The notes under the pieces were generated by a model. That model saw only the letters and a list, made by a program, of their open reading frames with translations. It did no database searches and had not been told where the DNA came from. This document shows, piece by piece, positions 27,783-39,284 of a stretch of DNA of 64,000 bases. Position 1 is the stretch's first letter; the number at the start of each line of letters is the position of its first letter. The position numbers and the translations under genes were made by a program. Origin of the DNA: Leptospirales bacterium (lineage in GTDB: Bacteria; Spirochaetota; Leptospiria; Leptospirales; Leptonemataceae); contig JAEUSB010000101.1 of assembly GCA_016788865.1 (NCBI GenBank), forward strand, positions 1 through 64,000, in the 5' to 3' direction.

Positions 27783-30065
27783 TTGCAATCATCGCCGATG
27801 CTCCCCAGGCTCCGTTTCGTTGCTTTCAAGTACAGAGGGCTCATCATCGTACTGCTTCTGGGCGTTTCATTCCTGACCTTTCGAACCAATCTGAGCCGTG
27901 TTGATCCAACCTATATTTTTTCTGATACCATAACAGAAGATCTACCCATGCAGGAATACTTTCATTCGCGGGCTATGAATGGTGAACTTGCAATCTGGAA
28001 TCCATATACTTCGTCCGGAAACCCTACTCTCGGCACGTTGCAACATCGATTCCTGTACCCACCCCGTATTCTTTTCTATGTAATTCTTGGCTTGCAATGG
28101 GGCCATTTCGCGGAGTTGGTGTTTCACTTTCTGCTTACTCTCTTTGGCACGTACGCTTTGCTTCGCGCTTGCGGAATTGAATCGGCCGCCGCTGTGATCG
28201 GTGTCATCTCGGTGCTGATTTCCGAAACATTTCTTGTGAGTTTCCATGGCATGCAAAATGGAGTCGCATCAATTGCATGGCTTCCTATTGCTCTCCTTTC
28301 GATTCGGCGTTTCGTTCAAGAATCAAATCTGATCAGATCGGTGTACCTGGCCTTTTCCGTGTCGATGTTGCTGTACGCAGGGCACCCTCAGAGTGCGTTC
28401 TACGCATTGCATGCATGCGCATTCTTCTTCCTCGGCTCGCTCATCATCTACGCAAGACACCTCCGACGGCGACCGCTGGCTTTTTTTGGATTTTCTGCTC
28501 TTGTCGTGCTACTTACCACGATTCTGTGCGCACCGCAGGTCCTCTCTTCCCTTGAACTATTGAATCAAGGCCTCCGGAATAAGGGAGGATTGACTCCTGA
28601 GCAAATCCTGGCCTTTCCCTTGTCCGTTTCGGATACGCTTTCGGCTCTGTACGGCACCGGCAATGGAACCTCGTGGAGCCATCTGACCGTATTGTTTTTG
28701 ATTTTGAGCCTGATCCTCGCATGGAAAAGTTCAAAGCGACTGCGCGCTCCTCTGTTCTGCATGATCCTGGTTAGTGTCCCGGTCCTGCTACTTTCGATCG
28801 GAACAATTACGCCCTTCGCATCCTGGTTTATTGAGAACTACCCGTTAGGATCATCGTTCCGGTTTCCGTCTCGGGCCAGTTATGTTCTCATCTTTCCCTG
28901 CGCGCTTTTTATCGCCGGGTTTGCCAGCGCACTCCTGCGCTCGAAACGTAGTCCCGTTCGGTCGATGTCCGCGCGCATCGTCATTCCCATTCTACTTGCC
29001 CTGCTTGTTCTTCCTTTCTGGAAGAGCAAACGCATTGAGACTCAGGTATTTCTGCAAAGCTGGAAATACGTGCGCGATTTCCCGGAAAGGCTACAGGCGG
29101 TTTTCCCTGATCAAAATGAATTTCGTTTTGCGGCAATCTGCAATAGATCGTTTCTACCATGCGACAAATCGGGTTTGCTTGCACGCAGGCGAAGCCTTGA
29201 CGAGTATGAACCGGCAAACACTTATCGAGCTTACCTTCTTAGCACCCTTCTCTCAGAAGAGCTTCGCAACTCAAAACCTTCCGAGGTGTGGTTGGGTGAA
29301 ACCCGGTTGACCTATGCTTCACTCGGCGACAGGCATGCAGTCGATATTCTCCGCCTGAGTTCAGTAAAATGGATTCTCGCCAACAAAGGACTGTGGCTGC
29401 GGAGTAGCGAAGCTACAAAGACAGACATTGCCCGGGCCGGAGTTCAAATCAAACCGGAGGCTCTGGAGTTTGGTGGCGTGATGGCGTTCACTCAGCAGTT
29501 GTTTGGACCCTTTGCGACGATGGCCATGAAAGATCATCTCGATTCATACCAGATATTCGAGATTGGTGAACCCGTTGTTCCCCGCGCGTACACAACGAAT
29601 CGAATTCTACCTTCGCGCGCAGCCCTGGAAAGCTTTCAAAAAATGCAACCATCCACATGGAAACGCGATGTTACGGTAATCGAAGCCACCGACGAGCAAC
29701 TGGCACTGAGCAGAATTGTAGAAGGCGATCATTTGAAGCCGGCAGCATTTTCCCAGGACCAACCGGAACACGTCAGGCTACGTGTGGACGTCAAAGGTGA
29801 TTCATTTCTGGTGTTGAATGATAAGTTCTACCCGGGATGGAAATGCACGGTGAATGGCAAGGAAACACCTATCTATGCAGCAAACCTACTTTTCAGAGCC
29901 GTGAGACTTTCACCGGGCATCAACGACGTGGAGTTCCACTACAAGCCGAATTGGTTGCAGGCTACGCTGATCCTGAGCACGTCCGGATACCTGTTTATTC
30001 TTGGGGTGATTGCCTTTCACCTGCGATTGAATTTCAGACGGCGCGTTTCGGACTCTGGGACCTGA
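27783..30065 (+). CDS. YfhO-like polytopic membrane protein
   Basis: 760 residues with an N-terminal helix, an extracytoplasmic loop (DLPMQEYFHSRAMNGELAIW), about eleven further helices up to residue ~415, a large extracytoplasmic domain and a last helix near the C-terminus. The end of the soluble part (LNDKFYPGWKCTVNGKE...VRLSPGINDVEFHY) is characteristic of YfhO proteins, GT-C-like glycosyltransferases or lipid-linked glycan modifiers. I read it as an envelope glycan enzyme of unknown acceptor. Start: TTG at 27783, which AGGA (27771-27774) precedes by 8 bases; an ATG at 27798 has no comparable site. Confidence 0.8.
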   Translation: MQSSPMLPRLRFVAFKYRGLIIVLLLGVSFLTFRTNLSRVDPTYIFSDTITEDLPMQEYFHSRAMNGELAIWNPYTSSGNPTLGTLQHRFLYPPRILFYVILGLQWGHFAELVFHFLLTLFGTYALLRACGIESAAAVIGVISVLISETFLVSFHGMQNGVASIAWLPIALLSIRRFVQESNLIRSVYLAFSVSMLLYAGHPQSAFYALHACAFFFLGSLIIYARHLRRRPLAFFGFSALVVLLTTILCAPQVLSSLELLNQGLRNKGGLTPEQILAFPLSVSDTLSALYGTGNGTSWSHLTVLFLILSLILAWKSSKRLRAPLFCMILVSVPVLLLSIGTITPFASWFIENYPLGSSFRFPSRASYVLIFPCALFIAGFASALLRSKRSPVRSMSARIVIPILLALLVLPFWKSKRIETQVFLQSWKYVRDFPERLQAVFPDQNEFRFAAICNRSFLPCDKSGLLARRRSLDEYEPANTYRAYLLSTLLSEELRNSKPSEVWLGETRLTYASLGDRHAVDILRLSSVKWILANKGLWLRSSEATKTDIARAGVQIKPEALEFGGVMAFTQQLFGPFATMAMKDHLDSYQIFEIGEPVVPRAYTTNRILPSRAALESFQKMQPSTWKRDVTVIEATDEQLALSRIVEGDHLKPAAFSQDQPEHVRLRVDVKGDSFLVLNDKFYPGWKCTVNGKETPIYAANLLFRAVRLSPGINDVEFHYKPNWLQATLILSTSGYLFILGVIAFHLRLNFRRRVSDSGT

Positions 30066-30076
30066 TGAGTACAGCC

Positions 30077-30313
30077 CTACTCGCGCTCCAGATACGCGAG
30101 GACTTCTCCCACCTTCACGTGCGAGCCGGCTGGTTTTTCTATCGAAACGATCTTTCCTGCATGCGGACTTTCCAGAGGAAAGGCAGCTTTATCCGTAACC
30201 AGCTCACAAAGCTCCTGATCCGCGTTCACCTGGGCTCCTGGCTCGATTCTCCAGGCAGCAAGCTCGATCTGTTCTGCATCGCCAATATCCGGAACACTGA
30301 GGGGAATACGCAT
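30077..30313 (-). CDS. Orphan lipoyl-domain protein
   Basis: A single 78-residue lipoyl/biotinyl domain. The lysine sits in [17 protein letters not shown], the context of a lipoylated E2-type domain (TDKA) rather than the AMKM of biotin carriers. After it comes [25 protein letters not shown], the second half of the barrel. Normally such a domain is fused to a dehydrogenase E2 subunit; here it stands alone with no E1, E2 or GCV genes nearby. I start it at the ATG at 30313 because the lipoyl fold begins there; 30346 is an alternative. Confidence 0.74.
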   Translation of the reverse strand: MRIPLSVPDIGDAEQIELAAWRIEPGAQVNADQELCELVTDKAAFPLESPHAGKIVSIEKPAGSHVKVGEVLAYLERE

Positions 30314-30410
30314 ACGCCAGTTCAAGGGGCCGAGCGGCCCATTCAAGGAATTTTACACTGACCAAAAAAAGCGATGCAACAGCGCCCAGCTTCCGTCTAA
30401 TTGGGTTGAG

Positions 30411-31388
30411 ATGCAAGCCACTCAGGATCTAAAGGAAATTCGTCAACGGCTCGAAGCAACCATGCTTCCTTTTGAGCTCGATGCGGCCATGCCAATCATT
30501 GAAGAGATTCACAGGCTCAAGCGGGAAAAACACGCCGTTATCCTGGGTCACAACTACATGACACCGGAAGTCTTTCACGGAGTTTCGGATTTCGTAGGTG
30601 ACTCGCTTGGCCTCGCCCGTCAGGCGGCCACTACGGATGCAAAGATCATTCTTTTTAATGGCGTTCACTTTATGGCAGAGACAGCAAAGATTTGCTGTCC
30701 GGACAAGCTGGTATTGATCGCAGACCCTAAGGCAGGATGTTCGCTGGCGGAGAGTATCACGGGTGCGGACGTGCGTGAACTCAAAAGACAATTTCCCGGC
30801 GCACCCGTTGTGACGTACGTAAACTGCTCGGCGGAAGTAAAAGCGGAAACAGACATTTGCTGCACAAGCGCCAATGCCCTGAAAGTGGTTGAAAGCCTAC
30901 CGGATGAGACTGTAATCTTCCTGCCGGACGCGTATCTGGCAAAAAACATCCAGCTAAAAACTACCAAGCGCATCATTTCCTGGGAAAAAGGGAAATGCAT
31001 GGTGCATGAGCAATACACGGCAGACGACATCCAGCAATACCGCAAGCAAGTCGATGATCTGATTGTAGTTTCTCATCCGGAATGCGACACAGATGTCACT
31101 CAGGCATCTGACTTTGCGGGGAGTACCTCGCAGATGGAAGGATTTATCCGGAGCCGCAAAGAAAAGAACATCTTTCTCATTACGGAATGCAGCATGGGCG
31201 ATAATCTGCGTTCTGTGTTCCCGGATCGCACGTTTCTATCAACGTGCCATACCTGTCCTCACATGAAGAAGATCACACTCACAAAGGTTCGCGACGCCCT
31301 TCTCTACGAGCAATTTGCAGTGGAAGTGCCAGAAGACATCAGAATCCGGGCAAAAAATTCCGTGGACCGCATGCTCGCCATCGGCTGA
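30411..31388 (+). CDS. nadA: Quinolinate synthase
   Basis: A 325-residue [4Fe-4S] enzyme that condenses iminoaspartate with dihydroxyacetone phosphate to quinolinate in NAD synthesis. Conserved segments: [92 protein letters not shown] and [13 protein letters not shown], which supply the cluster cysteines. Length and domain repeats fit. nadB and nadC are not in the window. ispF begins 10 bases downstream, so they probably share a transcript. Confidence 0.97.
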   Translation: MQATQDLKEIRQRLEATMLPFELDAAMPIIEEIHRLKREKHAVILGHNYMTPEVFHGVSDFVGDSLGLARQAATTDAKIILFNGVHFMAETAKICCPDKLVLIADPKAGCSLAESITGADVRELKRQFPGAPVVTYVNCSAEVKAETDICCTSANALKVVESLPDETVIFLPDAYLAKNIQLKTTKRIISWEKGKCMVHEQYTADDIQQYRKQVDDLIVVSHPECDTDVTQASDFAGSTSQMEGFIRSRKEKNIFLITECSMGDNLRSVFPDRTFLSTCHTCPHMKKITLTKVRDALLYEQFAVEVPEDIRIRAKNSVDRMLAIG

Positions 31389-31398
31389 TCGTTCGGGC

Positions 31399-31884
31399 AT
31401 GGATATTCGAACCGGTACCGGACTGGACTTTCACCGCCTAATAGACGATGAAGCAAGGCCTCTGCTGATTGGCGGGGTAGAAATTCCTGGCAAACGAGCC
31501 TTGCTCGGCCATTCCGATGCGGATGTGCTCCTTCATGCACTCGCAGACGCAATCCTGGGAGCCTCCGGTCATTCCGACATTGGGATCTACTTCTCGGATA
31601 AGGACCAGGCTAATAAGAACCTTGATTCAAGCGTGATACTGAAGAAATCCCTCGCCCTAATGAGCGAACGGGGATATCGGCTCAGCAATGCAGATATTAC
31701 GCTGATTGGCGAAGAACCTCGCATAGCCCCGCATCGTGAAAAGATTCTGGAAAGACTCGCAGACTTACTGGCTATCGCTCAAGACCGAATCGGTCTAAAG
31801 GCAACGACAACAGAGAAAATGGGTGCCCTGGGGAGAAGCGAAGGTGTGGGTTGTTTGGCCACTGTTCTGATTCAGAAGGATTAG
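31399..31884 (+). CDS. ispF: 2-C-methyl-D-erythritol 2,4-cyclodiphosphate synthase
   Basis: A 161-residue MEP-pathway enzyme of isoprenoid synthesis that forms the cyclic diphosphate with loss of CMP. The zinc ligands in GTGLDFHRL (Asp10, His12) and LGHSDADVLLHALADAILG, the DIGIYF loop and the C-terminal TTTEKMGALGRSEGVGC are present. I use the ATG at 31399, directly after the nadA stop; the frame is open further upstream only inside nadA. ispD is not adjacent. Confidence 0.96.
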   Translation: MDIRTGTGLDFHRLIDDEARPLLIGGVEIPGKRALLGHSDADVLLHALADAILGASGHSDIGIYFSDKDQANKNLDSSVILKKSLALMSERGYRLSNADITLIGEEPRIAPHREKILERLADLLAIAQDRIGLKATTTEKMGALGRSEGVGCLATVLIQKD

Positions 31885-31908
31885 GCCCTTCACTTCAAGA
31901 TTTCTGGT

Positions 31909-32991
31909 CTATTCCTGAATGATCGCCAGATTCTTCCGGGTCAATGCGAATGCGGTTCTTGAATCCCCTCTGGCGTTCCGAATACTGAGCTTCACTGTTT
32001 GAACATCCGATCCGGCGCCAATCGCTGTGTTGCTGTCGACTAAGACCTTATGTCTGGTTTTATGCGTGAGGCGCTCAAGCTTGCTTGCAGAGCCTACAGC
32101 CCCACCAATTACAACGTACTCCTTCCTGCGAAACGATCCCACCATCCCTGCAAAAACCTGCCCCGTTGCAATGCCAATGCCTGCGCTAAGATTTTGCTTA
32201 AGCGCGTTGGGCTTGAGAGAATTGAATCGATCGATTGTCTCAACGATATCAAGAGCGCAATCGATTGCGTTTCTTGCGTCCGAGGAAGTCAGGAAGGGAT
32301 AGCCAAAGGTTGCAAGCATTGCATCTCCCAGGAATTTATTCACGGATCCCTGATGCTTGAAGACAACGTCCATTACTTCTGTAAAAACCTCGTTCAAGAC
32401 CTCTGCAATTGGGTCTGCGTTCAGTGAGGCTATGTTTCGCGTAAGATCATGCAGGCAGAGATACAGAACGGACGCCGTAAGCTTTTCGCCTTTCAAGGCC
32501 GTGGCGGCCTCGTCTTTCATCCGCGCGAGCGTATCGTCTGAAAATGACTGCGAAAGAGTCACGCGATAGAAGCGTAGATTGCCTCCGGTTTCTCCTTCAG
32601 TGAGGCGCGATTTGTGGTCGAGAATTCTCCTGACACGAAGTTCTAGATCATCATGCCGGAGTGGTTTTGGAACAAACTCCGTAGCTCCGCGCTCGAGGGC
32701 TTTGGTTGTCAGATCTTCGGCAAGGTCTGAAGACATGAGAACGATCGGCAGATTCAGAAACTGTGGCCTGGTGCGAAGACGATCAAGCAACTGCAGACCG
32801 TTCATGTCAGGCAGGTGCATGTCAAGGAGGACGAGATCCGGCTGCTCACTCTCAAGAGCAATTAAGGCGTCTTCGCCAGACGTTACGGTGCGTACTTCAT
32901 ACCCGTGCGTAAGGAGGTATTCCCGGATGATTCCAAGTGTAATCTCGTCATCTTCCACGACAAGAAGGCGATAGGTGCGATCTGCAGACAC
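31909..32991 (-). CDS. Response regulator with C-terminal class III cyclase-like domain
   Basis: 360 residues. Residues 7-125 form a receiver: acidic pocket ED-D at 13-15, phosphoacceptor Asp57 in LVLLDMHLPDMNG, Ser87 and Lys109. Residues ~170-345 form a class III nucleotide cyclase fold. The two metal aspartates (Asp182 in LCLHDLTRN, Asp223 in NKFLGDAMLATFG) and the Lys219 position are kept. The segment that normally reads GDAVNLAARLE reads GGAVGSASKLE, so the substrate Asp, the transition-state Asn and the Arg are replaced by Gly297, Gly300 and Lys304. The output may therefore be inactive or regulatory. It converges on ispF. Confidence 0.88.
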   Translation of the reverse strand: MSADRTYRLLVVEDDEITLGIIREYLLTHGYEVRTVTSGEDALIALESEQPDLVLLDMHLPDMNGLQLLDRLRTRPQFLNLPIVLMSSDLAEDLTTKALERGATEFVPKPLRHDDLELRVRRILDHKSRLTEGETGGNLRFYRVTLSQSFSDDTLARMKDEAATALKGEKLTASVLYLCLHDLTRNIASLNADPIAEVLNEVFTEVMDVVFKHQGSVNKFLGDAMLATFGYPFLTSSDARNAIDCALDIVETIDRFNSLKPNALKQNLSAGIGIATGQVFAGMVGSFRRKEYVVIGGAVGSASKLERLTHKTRHKVLVDSNTAIGAGSDVQTVKLSIRNARGDSRTAFALTRKNLAIIQE

Positions 32992-33044
32992 AGGACCAAT
33001 TCCTGGCTTTTAGTCAAATTCAGTAAACGCAAAAATGGGGCAAA

Positions 33045-35285
33045 ATGCTTGCTCTGGATGTCAGGGACGGATTTCTCATCGCAAGAAGGCTACGATTGAA
33101 ATTCTGGACTTTCGCACTGCTCACCCTGTTGCCTCTGGCTGCCTTCGCAGATCCAATTGACCTTACGCGAAATCCTATCTATTTTCGCGCCGGTTTTGAT
33201 CCACTCTGGATCCAGTCAATTCCGCAGCAGGGCTGGCGCGAGATACCCGGGTCAAACACAGGAAAGAGGCGACTACAGATCAGGGAGCTCACGGGCCATC
33301 ATCGCTCTTTTCTGTCATGGGAAAGTGGAAAGCCCGCTGAATTTACCTTTGTGACCAGCTTTGAATTTACCAGGAATTCGCACATCCTGCCTGCTTTGCT
33401 TATTGGCCGCCTGGGAATGAATTGGGAAATCTATTTAAACGGAAAGCGCGTCCATTCAGAAATGCATCCTACCGCCAATGGCGGGATAGAGAATCGCTCC
33501 CGAAAAAATCTACTGGTTCCGTTTGACGGACAGCTCCTGATTCCCGGCAAGAACATACTGGCTTTCAGAATCATTGGAGATCCGGCATTTGAGGACACCG
33601 GTTTCTATTTGAGTTCCCCTTACCTGATTGGCTCGCTCCAGGAACTGTCCCGGATCGTCGACGACACCATACACGTAATCATAATTTCCCTGTACTGTTT
33701 TGTGGGCCTGTTTCACCTGGCCCTATTTCTCAGAAGACGGAACGAACGCTTTAACTTGTTTTTTGCCCTGTTCACAATCGATCTATTTCTCTATTTCTTT
33801 CAACACACCGAACGCATTTACAGTGTACTTTCTGACTCAACGGTCATCTATCGGATCGATATTGCATCAGTGATTCTGATTCTGCCGCTTGCAGCATCGT
33901 TCCTGGATTCACTCTTTCATCTCAGGCTATCGATTTTCACAAAGTTTGGGTGGATTTTCACAGGTCTACTTTTCCTGTTCTGCACTTTTGCCCCGCTCAC
34001 ATTTGTTGAGGATATCCTGCGCATCTGGCAAATTTCCATTCCTGCCAGCCTGGCCTACTGCCTGTTTGTTATCTTTCGCGAACTCAAAGCCAAAATATGG
34101 GAATACAGAAGCATTTATTCGCTGCCACCGATTCGCGCCACATTGCGAGCCATGGTACGATCTCCTGCTGGCAACCTGCTGATTGGTGCCTTGATATGTA
34201 GTATTGCGGTGGCAGTGGAGCTACACGATGTGTTTACAGAGGCCCGTGGGATTACGCCTACACTGTATGCACTGCTGCTATTCGTCGGTGGCGGGGCCAT
34301 GATACTCGCGAATCGAATCATGGAAGTGCACAAGAAGGTAGAAGTACTGAATCAGGATATGCGGGATCGACTTGAAGAGTTGCAAATTGCCCACGAAAAG
34401 ATCAAACATTCGGAAGAGAAATACAAGCAGTTAATAGAAGGAAGTAACGAGATCATTTTTACACTGGATTCAAACCTTGTATTCAAGAGCCTGAACAAGA
34501 GCGTGCACAGACACCTGGGCTTCCAGGTGGAAGATCTGATTGGTACGCGATTCTTTGATTTGCTCTTCCAGGGAGATCTCGAATCAGGCCTTGCCGTGGA
34601 CCTGATCAATCGCCGAATGCTGGAATTTGTTCAAGAAGGGAAAGCAATCAATCTCAAGATCCAGCTGAAGGCCAAATATACCCAGGAACCGCGAGAGTTC
34701 TCTGTCCGTTTGGAGAAGATAGCGGTAAATGGCGCCACGCAAATTCTCGGAAAGGCAATGCTGGTACTTGAGGATTCATTGCTCCGTTACTTCGTCCGTG
34801 AAAATCAGAAATACGTGATGGGTAACTATCTGACCGCGGCTGAAGAACTGAGCCAGCGGATTGTTCGAAACCTGGAGAAATACCTGGATCTGCCCCGAGT
34901 AACCGCGATCAGAATTGGCCTGCGGGAAATCCTGATCAATGCAATCGAGCACGGGAATCTTGCGATTACGTACGACGACAAGACACGCGAACTAAGTTCC
35001 GGTAACTATCTGGAATTCATCCAGGCAAGGCAGGCGGATCCGGTCTATAGAGATCGCAAGGTTGTCGTGGAATACGAGCTCACCACAATTAACGTGACCT
35101 ACACAATCACGGACGATGGAGCTGGCTTTGACCACGCGGCCATGAAGAAGCGCGAAGCCGACGCTGCGGACGCGGCACCAGAAAGCCACGGACGCGGCAT
35201 TGTCGTTACAGAAAATGCTTTTGACGAAGTGATCTATAACGACGCGGGAAATTCAGTGCGCCTCATCAAACATTTCCGGAGATGA
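33045..35285 (+). CDS. Membrane sensor: extracytoplasmic jelly-roll, 7TM, PAS, RsbW-type ATPase
   Basis: 746 residues. A signal-like helix (FALLTLLPLAAFA) leads to an extracytoplasmic beta domain (about 35-205) resembling 7TMR-DISM ligand-binding domains. Seven membrane helices (about 210-440), a short coiled coil and a PAS domain (about 460-580, KYKQLIEGSNEIIFTLD) follow. A C-terminal HATPase domain carries the N-box REILINAIEHGN and G-box DDGAGFD. There is no HisKA dimerisation/phosphorylation helix. The ATPase resembles RsbW/SpoIIAB anti-sigma kinases, which phosphorylate STAS proteins; a STAS gene lies 4 kb away. The ligand is unknown. Confidence 0.88.
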   Translation: MLALDVRDGFLIARRLRLKFWTFALLTLLPLAAFADPIDLTRNPIYFRAGFDPLWIQSIPQQGWREIPGSNTGKRRLQIRELTGHHRSFLSWESGKPAEFTFVTSFEFTRNSHILPALLIGRLGMNWEIYLNGKRVHSEMHPTANGGIENRSRKNLLVPFDGQLLIPGKNILAFRIIGDPAFEDTGFYLSSPYLIGSLQELSRIVDDTIHVIIISLYCFVGLFHLALFLRRRNERFNLFFALFTIDLFLYFFQHTERIYSVLSDSTVIYRIDIASVILILPLAASFLDSLFHLRLSIFTKFGWIFTGLLFLFCTFAPLTFVEDILRIWQISIPASLAYCLFVIFRELKAKIWEYRSIYSLPPIRATLRAMVRSPAGNLLIGALICSIAVAVELHDVFTEARGITPTLYALLLFVGGGAMILANRIMEVHKKVEVLNQDMRDRLEELQIAHEKIKHSEEKYKQLIEGSNEIIFTLDSNLVFKSLNKSVHRHLGFQVEDLIGTRFFDLLFQGDLESGLAVDLINRRMLEFVQEGKAINLKIQLKAKYTQEPREFSVRLEKIAVNGATQILGKAMLVLEDSLLRYFVRENQKYVMGNYLTAAEELSQRIVRNLEKYLDLPRVTAIRIGLREILINAIEHGNLAITYDDKTRELSSGNYLEFIQARQADPVYRDRKVVVEYELTTINVTYTITDDGAGFDHAAMKKREADAADAAPESHGRGIVVTENAFDEVIYNDAGNSVRLIKHFRR

Positions 35286-35315
35286 CTCGCTCCGGGCGGC
35301 CCAATCGCATTCCTT

Positions 35316-35467
35316 TCGCAAGACGAACGGGGGCCTGCCCCTCGGTCGCTCTCGGACATCCGTGTCCTTCGCGACACCTGTCCATCCATGGACAATGGCG
35401 CGGTGTCCGACGACCCACAGGATGTGGACCGCTCCGGGCGCGTTCGTATTCGCGAGAAGACTTGCGA
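35316..35467 (+). repeat. Structured intergenic repeat, copy B1
   Basis: Arms TCGCAAG (35316-35322) and CTTGCGA (35461-35467) enclose a second pair ACGAACG/CGTTCGT (35323-35329, 35441-35447), the GGGCCTGCCCCTCGG box, and an internal palindrome TGTCCATCCATGGACA. It is part of the gene-free stretch 35286-35697. The frames that cross it look like by-products of its GC-rich dyads. Between B1 and B2 (35468-35527) I see nothing recognisable. Confidence 0.6.
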
Positions 35468-35527
35468 GTTAACGATTTTTCAATCCCCAATCCGGTCGGG
35501 ACCAGATCAACGCAGATTCATTGCGAA

Positions 35528-35689
35528 GGCCAGCGGTGTGCCGTGCAGTGAATGGGATATGAACGGCCCGAGCGTCGCAACGGCGAGCGAGGCCGCTCTC
35601 GCACATCCTGTGCTCCGCGGCACCTGTCCCTCCATGGACAATGGGGCAGGCACGCTTTCGCTTTCCGGACACAAGCTCAAGCGCTGGCC
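35528..35689 (-). repeat. Structured intergenic repeat, copy B2 (inverted)
   Basis: GGCCAGCG (35528-35535) and CGCTGGCC (35682-35689) flank the same core on the minus strand: GGGCCGTTCATATCCCAT followed by TCACTGCACGGC, and GTGCCTGCCCC. It also carries the TGTCCCTCCATGGACA palindrome of copy B1. It ends 8 bases before the gyrB stop, so it may serve as the gyrB transcript end. Confidence 0.62.
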
Positions 35690-35697
35690 GCCGGAGT

Positions 35698-37982
<2,285 letters not shown>

Positions 37983-38117
37983 ACCGAATTATGTCCACCG
38001 AACTGTAGAGACGCACCTATATGCGGCCTAAGGCCATCCTGTAAAGAAAAAAGGGAATCTGCATTTGACCGCCGGAATTTGGACCCAAAAAAAAGATAAT
38101 CGGAGCGCATTTTTTGC

Positions 38118-38153
38118 TTGATGGCGCAGTGCACCAAATTTATTGTGCACTGC
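38118..38153 (+). promoter_or_regulatory. Putative promoter overlapped by a 9+9 inverted repeat, upstream of the phasin-like gene
   Basis: A -35-like TTGATG (38118-38123) and a -10-like TATTGT (38141-38146) are 17 bases apart. The perfect inverted repeat GCAGTGCAC-N10-GTGCACTGC (38126-38153) covers the spacer and the -10, where a dimeric regulator could block polymerase. The gene starts 62 bases further on, with GGGAG 6-7 bases before its ATG. The DksA-like gene is divergent on the other side of this 232-base interval. Confidence 0.5.
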
Positions 38154-38214
38154 ATAAGGGCGGTTCGCAAGAGCAGCCCTTGGAGACTGAAAAGGTCAAA
38201 AACGGGAGAACACC

Positions 38215-38604
38215 ATGATTGAAAAGAACCTTCAAGACATTCTTAACGCTGGAATCGGGCTGTTTAAAGCCGGTGAATCAAACTTCAAGACTGCAGTAGC
38301 AAATCTCGAAAAGAGCTTCACTGAACTGAAAAACAAGGGCGCAGCAGACAATTCTGATGCAGCTATCAAGATTCGCGAAATTCTCGAGAATACCCTGAGA
38401 AGCGCTAAAGATGTTCAAAGCAAGGCTGAGACCAATCTGAATGCTTTCCTCGCGGAAGCGCAAAAGAACTACGCTCAGGTAATTGAGCAGGCTAAGAAAG
38501 TGGTTGGAGAAGAAAGAATTCGCGATCTGAACACTAAGATCGACGAACTGAACGTCCTCGTTAAGCAGAAGCTTGGCCAGGGAACTCCGGGAGCTCCTAA
38601 ATAA
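38215..38604 (+). CDS. Phasin-like coiled-coil protein
   Basis: 129 residues, almost entirely amphipathic helix, with no signal peptide and no membrane segment. The heptad-rich middle (IKIREILENTLRSAKDVQSK, AQKNYAQVIEQAKKVV) and the Pro/Gly tail (QGTPGAPK) resemble phasin-related proteins that coat polyhydroxyalkanoate granules or act as chaperone-like coiled coils. No PHA synthase is in the window. Its own dyad-bearing promoter, a good GGGAG site and a strong terminator suggest a highly expressed single gene. The family link is by general resemblance. Confidence 0.72.
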   Translation: MIEKNLQDILNAGIGLFKAGESNFKTAVANLEKSFTELKNKGAADNSDAAIKIREILENTLRSAKDVQSKAETNLNAFLAEAQKNYAQVIEQAKKVVGEERIRDLNTKIDELNVLVKQKLGQGTPGAPK

Positions 38605-38630
38605 GCCACGACTTACGGCTCAAAAGATCA

Positions 38631-38658
38631 AAAGCCGGGCTTGCCCGGCTTTTTTTTT
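38631..38658 (+). terminator. Intrinsic terminator of the phasin-like gene
   Basis: AAAGCCGGGC, a TT loop and GCCCGGCTTT are followed directly by a T-run: a textbook rho-independent terminator 26 bases after the stop. Confidence 0.92.
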
Positions 38659-38726
38659 ACTTCGGTAGTTTCGGGGCCTCGATGGAGTGGCCGTCAGTAG
38701 ATCGCGAAGATTTCGAGGAGGCCACG

Positions 38727-39212
38727 TTGAAACAGCGCCTGATCCTATCCATTTCCTGCCTCATCCTGGCATTCGGCAACCTGGCCGCCATTCCCGATCC
38801 AAATCAAAAGCCACCTGAGGATCTCAAATGTGGCAGGCTAAAGTCAGGGCTATTCTTTCATTTTCCTGTTCCAGGGCTGCTGATAATTATCGATCGCAAG
38901 CCTTCGAGCCAGAAGCAGCACAGGTTGTATGACAGGTTCTACAAAATGGAAAGCATCGAATGGCTCGGTGAGTGTACCTACAAATTGCAGACTGTCGAAA
39001 AGCACGACCCTATGCTGGAGTCTGAACCGACAACACCAACTTATATCTCTATAATTCGCATCCTTGACGCTTACTATGAATACCAGGAGAAAGAGAACGG
39101 AGAATGGGGTGCTACCCGGAGAATGTACTTTCTCCGTGATCTAGAAAAGGCGAAGAAAATACAGGCTGAGAGTCCAATCAACAAGAGCGACCCGGCCAAA
39201 CCGGATGCCTGA
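38727..39212 (+). CDS. Exported hypothetical protein
   Basis: 161 residues from a TTG start at 38727. I chose it because GGAGG (38717-38721) lies 5-6 bases upstream and the protein then opens with a normal signal peptide (MKQRLILSISCLILAFGNLAA). An in-frame ATG at 38682 would bury that signal. The mature part has no recognised domain; it contains two or three Cys (for example DLKCGRLKSG and GECTYKLQ) and a charged tail rich in Lys, Glu and Pro. It probably sits in the periplasm or envelope. No function can be given. Confidence 0.65.
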   Translation: MKQRLILSISCLILAFGNLAAIPDPNQKPPEDLKCGRLKSGLFFHFPVPGLLIIIDRKPSSQKQHRLYDRFYKMESIEWLGECTYKLQTVEKHDPMLESEPTTPTYISIIRILDAYYEYQEKENGEWGATRRMYFLRDLEKAKKIQAESPINKSDPAKPDA

Positions 39213-39284
39213 AGAGAACCCTTTAAGAATCTGAAAGAGAGGGAAAGGTAGCTTGCATCTCCACCGAACTGCAGGTACGGATAA

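Noticed and set aside
27656-27889. A minus-strand frame in the gap before the YfhO-like gene.
   Set aside because: It runs into the coding start of the YfhO-like gene, has no ribosome site and no recognisable domain.
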